Of a DNA stretch of 5,987 nucleotides, positions 1-5,987 are shown piece after piece. Position 1 is the stretch's first letter, and the number at the start of each line of letters is the position of its first letter. Origin of the DNA: Chitinophagaceae bacterium (GTDB taxonomy: Bacteria; Bacteroidota; Bacteroidia; Chitinophagales; Chitinophagaceae); contig CANHLV010000129.1 in NCBI GenBank assembly GCA_947461495.1, positions 1 through 5,987 on the forward strand. Direction: 5' to 3'. The translations under genes were made by a program, and so were the position numbers. Below the pieces are notes generated by a model, which was given only the letters and a program-made list of their open reading frames with translations, was not told where the DNA came from and did no database searches.

Positions 1-384
1 CAATGCTTTTCTCAGCATATGACTTACGCCACAATATTTTTCTTGCGAAGTGGTAACCGCATCTAATGCTACATCTTTATTTACTTCGTCTCCCAAAAAA
101 TAATATTTCACATGGATACTTACATATTCTAATGGTGCTGTTTTACTCAGCTCACCAAATACTTTGATATCAAGATCTTTTACTTCTTTTTGTGATTTAC
201 GAAGTATAGCAACAATGTCCATACCTGTACAACCTGATAATGCAGTTAATATTAAAGGCTTTGGTATCGGACCTTGATCTTCGCCACCAACTCTTTCAGA
301 CGCATCCATTACAATGGTATGGCCACTGACTAAAGAATTGAATTGCATTTTGCCCATCCACTGGGTTTCGACTTCGTGTGTCAT
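1..384 (-). CDS. OsmC family protein (C-terminus cut by window edge)
   Basis: The minus strand reads openly from an ATG at 382-384 to the window edge, giving 128 residues without a stop. The protein starts MTHEVETQWMGKMQF and carries the two OsmC hallmarks: SGCTGMDIVAIL around Cys52 and EKYCGVSHMLRKA around Cys118. In the OsmC/Ohr family these two cysteines are the peroxidatic and resolving residues that reduce organic hydroperoxides in the cytoplasm. Family members are usually about 135-145 residues, so only the last few residues are likely missing. The spacing and motif text resemble the general OsmC/YhfA-like branch more than Ohr, but I cannot assign a subfamily or substrate. The gene lies 98 bp downstream of the DUF2892 gene on the same strand. 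I see no convincing promoter or terminator in that gap, so cotranscription is likely. The start is AT-rich (ATAAAA before ATG) with no Shine-Dalgarno sequence, as is usual in Bacteroidota. Confidence 0.9.
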   Translation of the reverse strand, partial: MTHEVETQWMGKMQFNSLVSGHTIVMDASERVGGEDQGPIPKPLILTALSGCTGMDIVAILRKSQKEVKDLDIKVFGELSKTAPLEYVSIHVKYYFLGDEVNKDVALDAVTTSQEKYCGVSHMLRKAL

Positions 385-482
385 TTTTATCGTTTTTATT
401 TGGTCACATGTCGCAGCCTATATCATCATTATCTTTAAAAATGTCATTCAAATCGAGGCTGGTTCTTGTGTTATTTTTATTC

Positions 483-686
483 TTATTTCCTTTTACAAGT
501 ATTGATTCCAAATGGTAAATAGAGCGGACAAAAATTAATAAGTCCGGTAAACAGAAATATACCACCTAAAATTAAAAGTATGATTCCAGCAGTACCGCTG
601 ACTGTATTTGTAAAATAAAGAATGGAAAAAAGAATGGCCAAAATGATTCTGATTGTTTTGTCGGCATTACCCATGTTCTTTTTCAT
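483..686 (-). CDS. DUF2892 (YgaP-like transmembrane domain) small membrane protein
   Basis: This is a 67-residue protein matching the DUF2892 / YgaP transmembrane-domain family in full. A short polar N-terminus (MKKNMGNADKTIR) leads into hydrophobic helix 1 (about residues 11-26), a turn containing SGTAG, helix 2 (about 33-50), and the hallmark tail FCPLYLPFGINTCKRK. Cys53 and Cys64 are the conserved family cysteines. In E. coli YgaP this helical hairpin is fused to a rhodanese domain; here it stands alone, as is common in Bacteroidota. The protein should sit in the inner membrane, and its biochemical role is not established. It precedes the OsmC gene on the same strand and has a promoter with a Crp/Fnr-like dyad upstream. 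That context suggests a redox or stress-linked role (inference). Met5 is an alternative start, but Met1 keeps the usual basic KK leader. Confidence 0.9.
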   Translation of the reverse strand: MKKNMGNADKTIRIILAILFSILYFTNTVSGTAGIILLILGGIFLFTGLINFCPLYLPFGINTCKRK

Positions 687-741
687 AAAAAATTTATTTA
701 GTGAGTAAATATGGATTGAATGTTAATTTCTTCAACAAGAA

Positions 742-749
742 CAAAAGTA
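742..749 (-). promoter_or_regulatory. -7 promoter element of the DUF2892-OsmC transcript
   Basis: Read on the minus strand this is TACTTTTG, a perfect match to the Bacteroidota -7 consensus TAnnTTTG. The predicted transcription start is near 736-738, giving a leader of about 50 nt before the ATG at 686. No TTTG or TTG -33 element lies at the expected 17-23 nt upstream. The promoter therefore looks activator-dependent, consistent with the dyad at 772-785. Confidence 0.6.
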
Positions 750-771
750 GCACGCAAAAAAATAGCAGTTA

Positions 772-785
772 GTGACAAAAGTCAC
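772..785. promoter_or_regulatory. Crp/Fnr-type operator-like dyad GTGAC-AAAA-GTCAC
   Basis: This is a perfect inverted repeat with 5-bp arms and a 4-bp centre, the same 5-4-5 layout as the FNR box (TTGAT-N4-ATCAA) but with GTGAC half-sites, which also resemble the CRP TGTGA core. Its centre (778.5) is about 41 bp upstream of the start predicted from the -7 element at 742-749, the class II activator position. The operator identity and the regulator are inferred; no regulator gene lies in the window. It most likely controls the DUF2892-OsmC pair. Confidence 0.55.
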
Positions 786-864
786 ACAAGCGAAATTTTA
801 TTCCTGAAATGATCGAACTGAAAAGATAATTGTTTGATATCTAGGTTTTAAAAGACTTTTCGTT

Positions 865-3732
865 TTAATTCGGATATCCCACTCTCGGTATAAACTCTTC
901 TGTCTTTTCTGTTTTTTTAGGCGTACCGAAATTCTTTAGGTTATAGCTAAACGTTAGCATGAAATATTGTTGTAAAACTTTGCTATTTACATCTTCAAGA
1001 TAAGTATTCGAAACAGTTCTACTGATACTTTGATTTTGTTTTAAAATATCAAATACTGATATTTTAAATTCGCCTGCTTTGTTCTTAAAAAACTTTCTTC
1101 CAATTGATGCATTCCATAATGCAAATTTTCTATCAAAACCAGTTGACAATCCGTTATAAATTTGTCCGGTAAATTCATTCTGAATAAACCAGCCTTTTTT
1201 ACTTAACAAATTGAAGACTACAGAAACAGTATGATTTACATAATTGTTTTCTATGGTAGATGTGCCTTTGGTTGTCGCATTGTTGATGGCAGCATTATAA
1301 CTGATATTGTAATCTACATATTCACTAACATTGCTTACAAAAGCCATTCCTAAATTGTACTGAAAAGTTTTTGTATTCGTAGCAGTTGTATTCACAAGTC
1401 CGGGCATGTTGTTATACATGAAAGAAGTGTTCAGGTTCACTGTGGTTTTCAATTTTTTTACAGGTATGCTGTAATTGAAATAAGAACGTACAACCCTATA
1501 TCCATCAAGGTTTACAGGCTTTGATAATTGCGTGCCTTGTTTCAAAGTAATGCCTTGTTGAATAACAGTATCTGCTGATGCTATATAAGTTGCATTGGAG
1601 ATATAATCGCTAGAACTTTGAAAGAAAATGCCGGTAAACAAGCTTCGGTTGGTTTTTGTATTCGTGTAACTATATCTGCCGCCACCATATTGAGTATAAG
1701 ATTGTTTCAAATCTTTATTTCCAGTGCTCGCACTAACAGGATTACTTAGATTCACAACATCCTGCAATTGAGAAATGGTCGGGAATATTGTCGATGCTCT
1801 GTAAAACATTCTGATATTGCTGTATTGTGAGATCTTTTTTCTCCATGATCCATTTGGAAGAAAATTTTTGAAAGTTTGATTGACATTACTTAATTGAGGA
1901 ATAATCCTTTCGCTTTTTAATTCAGCAGTTTGATAGCTTACACCAAATGAAAGTTGTTCATCTTTATTTGGTGTGTAACGATATGTAACACCACCATTTT
2001 GTGTAGTGATGGTATTATCAAATTGATTAGATAAAGCGGTATCATATTTTGAATATTGTAGCCCATCTAATCCAAATGTCTTTTGATTGGCTTTATTTTT
2101 TTGTACTGAAGGGTTGTATTCGATTTGCAATTGGCTTTTCCCTTTTTTGCCTAGTGGTTCGTTGTAGGAGATGTTTCCGCCAATGGTGTAGCCATTCGTT
2201 TTATTATCACTGAATTGTTGTTGTAATGAATCTGGGTCTAATGGAAGTCCGGCGGCGTCATAAAACCTGAATCTTGCATCTGTAGTGTTTTCGCTGTAAT
2301 TTCTTGTTAATGTTGTATTGAACCCTGCAGAAAAAATTCGATTCTTTTTCGCGAAAGAATGCCTGAACATCAAATTGTTTTTCAGGTTGTAACCATTCTT
2401 ATTTTTTTCGGAAAGTGAATTTGAATTGTAAAGAGAATCGTCAGTGTATTTGAAACTGTTGATAGCAGCTTCACTTACCGAATTATTTTTTTGAAAATTC
2501 AAACTTGGAATTATAAAAATAGAATTGTTGGTATCGATTTTATATTCAAGTCTTGCATTAATTCTGTGATTGAAATTATCAGCGTTGGAGTTGCTGTTTT
2601 TTATTGTCGTCAAATCGTCTTCAAAAAGCTGATTGTTGGTCAATGACAAGTTACTGTTATTGGTGTTGTTGAAAAAATAACTTGCAGTAACTGTAGTTTT
2701 AGGATTCCATTTATCACTATAATTTATACCAATGGCATTGGTAGTATTGATACCTGTTGCTTGATCTGTAGTGAAAGATTCTGCTGGTCCTCCTGGTCCT
2801 CTGAAATTACCCATAGACATTGGAGAGCGTTGACTGCTGCTGCTTCCTGAAATACCCAATAAGTCCTGTGAACCGAAATTTTGCTGATTGATATTATTGA
2901 AATTGCCTACAAATGACAATCTTCTGTCTTTTTTAAATAGACTGATATTACCACCGGATGAATAAGTGTTATTGGTTCCAATTCCCGCATAAATTCTCCC
3001 GAATTGTGCGTTACTGATGCCGGCTTTTGTGATGATATTGATTGATTTTTGAGAATTTCCATCGTCTATGCCTGTCAGTTGTGCCTGATCACTGAGTCTG
3101 TCGAAAACCTGAATCTTATCCACTACACTTGCCGGAATATTTTTTAAAGCTGCAGTAGCATCATTACCAAAAAAGTCTTTTCCATCGACGGTAACTTTTT
3201 TCACTTGTTCGCCATGGGCTGTGATAGTGCCATTGTTATCTATTGAAATCCCTGGCATCTTTTTAACCAGGTCTTCTGTTGTGGCATCAGGGTTTACTTT
3301 GTATTGACTTGCGCTGTATTGAGAAGTATCATCTTTCTGACTTACCGCCGGAGCTTTGGCAATGATGGTTACTGTTGAAAGATCTTTGGTTTCATTTTCT
3401 AAAAAAACAGTTCCAATATTTTTATTTTCGGCGCCCATCGTAAACGAAATGGAAATTTTTTTATATCCTACCGCCGATATCATGATGTTATATTCACCCT
3501 CATTAACATTCCTAAAATTAAAATTTCCTATGCTGTCAGACACGCTATTTTGCAGCACTTTATTTTTTTCTTTTTCGATTAACGACAAACTGGCCCTTTT
3601 AATGCCAACATTATTCATTTTGTCGGCAATATTTCCGTTTAAGCGTGACTGTTGTGAGAAACCGGCAAAACCGGAAAGTAAACTTGAAAGAATCAATAAA
3701 ACGGTTTTCATATTTCGGGATTTATTTTGCAT
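865..3732 (-). CDS. Outer-membrane beta-barrel protein, TonB-receptor-like, with carboxypeptidase-regulatory-like domain
   Basis: This 955-residue protein begins with a signal peptide (hydrophobic core about residues 10-25, likely cleaved after AGFS, before QQ). A carboxypeptidase-regulatory-like beta-sandwich follows (about 29-115; SIGNFNFRNVNEGEYNIMISAVGYKK). Next is a TonB-receptor plug-like domain (about 140-240) with DLVKKMPGISID, VTVDGKDFFGND (181-191) and the plug end SINIITKAG. The rest, about 245-940, alternates aromatic beta-strands with Asn/Ser/Thr-rich loops and fits the outer membrane beta-barrel family (OMP_b-brl_3 type). A Ser/Gly-rich loop lies at about 293-316. These proteins sit in the outer membrane and are assumed to import a ligand with TonB energy; the ligand is unknown. 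No SusD-like lipoprotein accompanies it, so it is not an obvious glycan-uptake pair. Met8 (codon 3709-3711) gives a more typical signal peptide start, MKTVLLILSS, and may be the true start. The last strand (YFMLTFSYNLKNF) is followed by a polar tail of about 20 residues. Confidence 0.92.
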   Translation of the reverse strand: MQNKSRNMKTVLLILSSLLSGFAGFSQQSRLNGNIADKMNNVGIKRASLSLIEKEKNKVLQNSVSDSIGNFNFRNVNEGEYNIMISAVGYKKISISFTMGAENKNIGTVFLENETKDLSTVTIIAKAPAVSQKDDTSQYSASQYKVNPDATTEDLVKKMPGISIDNNGTITAHGEQVKKVTVDGKDFFGNDATAALKNIPASVVDKIQVFDRLSDQAQLTGIDDGNSQKSINIITKAGISNAQFGRIYAGIGTNNTYSSGGNISLFKKDRRLSFVGNFNNINQQNFGSQDLLGISGSSSSQRSPMSMGNFRGPGGPAESFTTDQATGINTTNAIGINYSDKWNPKTTVTASYFFNNTNNSNLSLTNNQLFEDDLTTIKNSNSNADNFNHRINARLEYKIDTNNSIFIIPSLNFQKNNSVSEAAINSFKYTDDSLYNSNSLSEKNKNGYNLKNNLMFRHSFAKKNRIFSAGFNTTLTRNYSENTTDARFRFYDAAGLPLDPDSLQQQFSDNKTNGYTIGGNISYNEPLGKKGKSQLQIEYNPSVQKNKANQKTFGLDGLQYSKYDTALSNQFDNTITTQNGGVTYRYTPNKDEQLSFGVSYQTAELKSERIIPQLSNVNQTFKNFLPNGSWRKKISQYSNIRMFYRASTIFPTISQLQDVVNLSNPVSASTGNKDLKQSYTQYGGGRYSYTNTKTNRSLFTGIFFQSSSDYISNATYIASADTVIQQGITLKQGTQLSKPVNLDGYRVVRSYFNYSIPVKKLKTTVNLNTSFMYNNMPGLVNTTATNTKTFQYNLGMAFVSNVSEYVDYNISYNAAINNATTKGTSTIENNYVNHTVSVVFNLLSKKGWFIQNEFTGQIYNGLSTGFDRKFALWNASIGRKFFKNKAGEFKISVFDILKQNQSISRTVSNTYLEDVNSKVLQQYFMLTFSYNLKNFGTPKKTEKTEEFIPRVGYPN

Positions 3733-3775
3733 TTATTTAAATAGTAAAGAGTATTTTATTTTGAACTGAAAGAAT

Positions 3776-3783
3776 TATCTTGC
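3776..3783 (+). promoter_or_regulatory. Possible -7 element for the DUF5606 gene
   Basis: The 72-bp divergent gap holds TATCTTGC, one T short of the frequent Bacteroidota form TATCTTTGC. A start near 3787-3790 would leave a leader of about 15-18 nt before the ATG at 3805. No TTTG lies at the expected -33 distance; the TTTG at 3760-3763 is only 12 nt upstream. The call is therefore weak. I could not pick out a matching promoter for the divergent outer-membrane gene. Confidence 0.3.
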
Positions 3784-3804
3784 GACCTCAAATTTATTAC
3801 GATT

Positions 3805-4323
3805 ATGGAGTACAAAAAATTAGTAGCTGTTACCGGGCTTAGCGGTTTGTTTGAATTGATATCTTCTAAAGCCGATGGCGGTTTGGTTCGTTCTTTAGAA
3901 GACAAAAGTACCAAATTTGTAAGCAACAGAGCACATAGTTTTTCTCATTTGGAGAGTATAGAGATATACACAACAGGCGAAAATGTCAATCTGGTTGATA
4001 TTTTTAATGCTATGAAGTCTAGCAGCGAAGCTATGCCTGAAGCCAATGACCCTAAATTGGTAAAAGCTTATTTCGAAAAAGTTTTTCCTCAAATGGACTT
4101 TCAGCGCGTGTATGGCAGCGATATGAAAAAGATGGTAAAATGGTATGAAATTCTTGCCAAAAACAACATCGAGATTAAATTGTCTGATGAAGGAAGCGAA
4201 GAAATGCCTGCTGAACAAGTTGCTGAGAAAAAAACGGCCTCAGCTTCAAAGTCTGCACCTAAAGCGGCTGCTGTAAAAAATGCACCAGCAAAGAAAATCA
4301 ACACACCTAGAAAGATGGCGTAA
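3805..4323 (+). CDS. DUF5606 family protein with basic Lys/Ala/Pro-rich tail
   Basis: This 172-residue cytoplasmic protein has no signal peptide and no membrane segment. The N-terminal part (about 1-75) looks like the Bacteroidota DUF5606 domain: YKKLVAVTGLSGLFELIS, a middle segment ending HLESIEIYTTGENVNL, then VDIFNAM. A conserved-looking helical stretch follows (about 83-120; DPKLVKAYFEKVFPQMDFQRVYGSDMKKMVKWYEIL). The function of this family is not established. The last 45 residues are low complexity: an acidic segment (128-141) followed by a basic one (142-172) with eight Lys and one Arg among Ala, Ser and Pro, resembling histone H1-like or nucleic-acid-binding tails. The gene is divergent from the outer-membrane gene, ends in TAA, and is followed 16 nt later by a strong terminator, so it is probably transcribed alone. 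The family name comes from recall of the N-terminal pattern, not from a search. Confidence 0.8.
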   Translation: MEYKKLVAVTGLSGLFELISSKADGGLVRSLEDKSTKFVSNRAHSFSHLESIEIYTTGENVNLVDIFNAMKSSSEAMPEANDPKLVKAYFEKVFPQMDFQRVYGSDMKKMVKWYEILAKNNIEIKLSDEGSEEMPAEQVAEKKTASASKSAPKAAAVKNAPAKKINTPRKMA

Positions 4324-4339
4324 TAACTGTCTTCTGATT

Positions 4340-4370
4340 AAAAAAAAATTCCGCCTTTGGCGGTTTTTTT
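4340..4370 (+). terminator. Intrinsic terminator after the DUF5606 gene
   Basis: A GC stem CCGCC (4351-4355) and GGCGG (4359-4363) encloses a TTT loop and is followed by seven T (4364-4370). An A-run at 4340-4348 lies before the stem, so the A/T flanks can extend the hairpin and the structure could also stop transcription from the opposite strand. It begins 16 nt after the stop codon and separates this gene from the downstream peptidase. Confidence 0.9.
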
Positions 4371-4388
4371 CTGATATTAATTTAACAT

Positions 4389-4428
4389 TATTCCCTGGCT
4401 TTGGCTTTAAGGCTAATACTGGGGAATA
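4389..4428. repeat. Inverted repeat upstream of the M3 peptidase
   Basis: TATTCCC (4389-4395) and GGGAATA (4422-4428) form a perfect 7-bp inverted repeat separated by 26 nt. The interior includes a tandem GGCTTT GGCTTT. The right arm touches the putative -7 region of the peptidase gene. It could be an operator pair or an RNA hairpin, or a chance match; nothing further identifies it. Confidence 0.3.
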
Positions 4429-4436
4429 TTCTTTTG
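4400..4436 (+). promoter_or_regulatory. Possible promoter of the M3 peptidase
   Basis: TTTG at 4400-4403 and TTCTTTTG at 4429-4436 resemble the Bacteroidota -33 and -7 elements, with one mismatch in the -7 (T for A). The spacer of 25 nt is longer than the usual 17-23. The terminator just upstream means the peptidase needs its own promoter, and this is the best candidate in the 80-bp gap. The predicted leader would be only about 10 nt. Confidence 0.3.
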
Positions 4437-4450
4437 ATAAACTTTTTATT

Positions 4451-5987
4451 ATGACTTACACAGCGGATATAAAAAAAACAGCCCGTCACTTTTTACCAAC
4501 TGATTTCGTAGTAACAGATTGGAATAGTTTAGAGCCTTTTTTTAAAGAACTATTAGACAGAGATATTGCTACTGTTCCTGCTCTTGAAAAATGGTTGCTC
4601 GATCAAAGTGAATTGGAAGCCACTATCAGTGAAGATGCTTGCTGGCGTCAAATAAAAATGACCTGCGACACCCAAAACAAAGAACTTGAAGAATCATTCA
4701 ATTTTTTCTGTCTCGAAATTCAACCTCAAATACAGCCTTATGCTGATTTGCTGAATAAAAAATTATTGGCTGCTCCATCTCTTCAATTGCTGGATGCAAA
4801 CAAATATTTCACTTATCTGAGAAATGTAAAAAAGAGCATCGAATTATTCAGAGAAGAGAATATACCGTTACAGGCTGAAGTGGCTGTATTACAACAACAA
4901 TACGGACAAATAACAGGCGCCATGACTATTGACGTGGATGGCAAAACTTACACATTACAACAGGCAGGTAAATTTCTACAAAGTCACGATAGAAAATTAA
5001 GAGAAGAAGTTTATCATAAAATCCAACAAAGAAGATTACAGGACAAACAAAAACTGGATGAACTTTTTGACAAACTAGTTTCTATCAGAAATACAACCGC
5101 AATCAACGCAGGCTTTGAAAGTTATATAGATTATCGTTTTAAAGAACTCGGTCGTTTTGATTACAAAAAAGACGATTGCTTTAAATTTCATGAAGCGGTG
5201 AAATTGCATATTCTTCCTTTGGTTAATGAAATTTATAAAAAGAAAAAAGCGGCTCTCGGTGTTGAGCAATTAAGACCATGGGATCTAGAAGCAGAGCCAG
5301 AAGGCATTTCACCATTAAGACCATTCAAAACAGGAGAGGAGTTGCTTCAGAAATCAATCGCTTGTTTTCAACAACTCAATCCTTTCTTTGCCGATTGTCT
5401 TTCTAAAATGAAAGAGTTAAATCATCTTGATTTAGAAAGTAGACAAGGCAAAGCGCCCGGCGGCTACAATTGCCCGTTAGCAGAAAGTGGAGCGCCTTTT
5501 ATTTTCATGAATGCAGCCGGACAAATGCACGATGTTACCACAATGGTACATGAAGGCGGACATGCGGTTCATTCTTTCTTAGCGCATCATTTAGAACTTA
5601 GTGGCTTCAAAGAATATCCGATGGAAATTGCTGAAGTGGCAAGTATGGCTATGGAGTTGTTCAGCATGGATTACTGGAATAGCTTTTTTGATAATGATGA
5701 CGATTTGCAGAGAGCAAAAGAGCACCAGTTGGAAAGAGTAATTACTATTTTTCCATGGATTGCCATCATTGATAAATTCCAATATTGGTTGTATCAACAT
5801 CCAACTCATACTCATCAGGAAAGAACGGATGCCTGGGTGTTGATATTGAAAGAGTTTACTGACGAAGTGATTGATTTCAGTGGCCTTGACGCATATCGAA
5901 GCAACGCTTGGCAAAGACAATTACACCTTTATGAAGTTCCTTTTTACTACATCGAATATGGCATTGCTCAGCTAGGCGCCATCGGTA
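4451..5987 (+). CDS. M3 family oligoendopeptidase (C-terminus cut by window edge)
   Basis: The frame is open from the ATG at 4451 to the window end, giving 512 residues with no stop. This is a cytoplasmic zinc oligopeptidase of the M3B / oligoendopeptidase F type, which cleaves short peptides. The N-terminal half (about 1-210) is mostly helical and carries the substrate-channel lid in this family. The catalytic core has the APGGYNCP segment (335-342) and the zinc motif HEGGH (367-371), with His367 and His371 as ligands and Glu368 as catalytic base. Glu395 in EIAEVAS is the third ligand, 28 residues after the first His as in PepF. Near the end, HLYEVPFYYIEYGIAQLGA (492-510) matches the family's conserved C-terminal His/Tyr segment, with His492, Tyr499 and Tyr503 as candidate transition-state residues. 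Typical Bacteroidota homologues are about 570 residues, so about 60 are missing. There is no signal peptide. The gene follows a terminator and is probably monocistronic on its left side. Confidence 0.93.
   Translation, partial: MTYTADIKKTARHFLPTDFVVTDWNSLEPFFKELLDRDIATVPALEKWLLDQSELEATISEDACWRQIKMTCDTQNKELEESFNFFCLEIQPQIQPYADLLNKKLLAAPSLQLLDANKYFTYLRNVKKSIELFREENIPLQAEVAVLQQQYGQITGAMTIDVDGKTYTLQQAGKFLQSHDRKLREEVYHKIQQRRLQDKQKLDELFDKLVSIRNTTAINAGFESYIDYRFKELGRFDYKKDDCFKFHEAVKLHILPLVNEIYKKKKAALGVEQLRPWDLEAEPEGISPLRPFKTGEELLQKSIACFQQLNPFFADCLSKMKELNHLDLESRQGKAPGGYNCPLAESGAPFIFMNAAGQMHDVTTMVHEGGHAVHSFLAHHLELSGFKEYPMEIAEVASMAMELFSMDYWNSFFDNDDDLQRAKEHQLERVITIFPWIAIIDKFQYWLYQHPTHTHQERTDAWVLILKEFTDEVIDFSGLDAYRSNAWQRQLHLYEVPFYYIEYGIAQLGAIG

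Noticed and set aside
414..461. CAGCCT and AGGCTG inverted repeat between DUF2892 and OsmC
   Set aside because: The 6-bp arms are 36 nt apart with no T-run after them, so there is no support for a terminator or operator.
314..505. Plus-strand 63-residue open frame with hydrophobic stretches
   Set aside because: It overlaps the OsmC start on the other strand and the inter-gene gap, has no family resemblance and no promoter, and looks like a reading-frame shadow.
845..864. AT-rich inverted repeat TTTTAA/TTAAAA just after the outer-membrane gene, considered as its terminator
   Set aside because: The stem contains only A-T pairs and has no GC core, so it is not a credible intrinsic terminator.
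3356..3769. Plus-strand 137-residue open frame opposite the outer-membrane gene start
   Set aside because: It is antisense to the well-supported signal peptide and front domain and shows no family pattern of its own.
3895..4304. Two minus-strand open frames (107 and 67 residues) under the DUF5606 gene
   Set aside because: Both are antisense shadows of the DUF5606 reading frame. The hydrophobic Ala/Phe-rich one arises from the Lys/Ala codons of the tail.
5075..5920. Minus-strand open frames (64 and 109 residues) within the peptidase
   Set aside because: They are antisense to an intact M3 peptidase with catalytic motifs in frame and show no recognisable domain.

Overview
The window looks like a chromosomal segment from a Bacteroidota bacterium, probably Chitinophagaceae or a relative. 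The evidence is low GC, AT-rich leaders without Shine-Dalgarno sequences, TAnnTTTG-type -7 promoter elements, a large outer-membrane beta-barrel protein with a carboxypeptidase-regulatory-like front domain, and a DUF5606 gene, a family I know only from this phylum. The lineage is inferred from gene content and style, not from a marker gene.

Layout. Positions 1-384 (minus) hold an OsmC-family thiol peroxidase-like gene whose C-terminus is cut by the window edge. Just upstream of it, 483-686 (minus) encodes a 67-residue DUF2892 (YgaP-like) membrane protein; the two probably form one transcript. The 178-bp gap at 687-864 carries the best regulatory signal in the window: a perfect 14-bp GTGAC-AAAA-GTCAC dyad centred about 41 bp upstream of the start predicted from a perfect TACTTTTG -7 element. 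This is the geometry of a class II Crp/Fnr-type activated promoter. Positions 865-3732 (minus) encode a 955-residue outer-membrane protein of the TonB-receptor-like beta-barrel type with no SusD partner. It is transcribed divergently from a DUF5606 gene (3805-4323, plus) that ends in a lysine/alanine-rich tail and is followed by a strong intrinsic terminator (4340-4370). From 4451 to the right edge (plus) is an M3-family oligoendopeptidase with an intact HEGGH zinc site, cut before its stop codon.

How the parts relate. Only DUF2892 and OsmC look functionally linked, plausibly as a redox, oxygen or nitrosative stress pair under a Crp/Fnr-type regulator. The outer-membrane protein, DUF5606 and peptidase genes look like independent housekeeping or envelope genes. 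I see no mobile element, CRISPR array, RNA gene or defence system, and no convincing previously undescribed multi-gene system. The most useful observations are the class II-like promoter and the histone-like tail on the DUF5606 protein.
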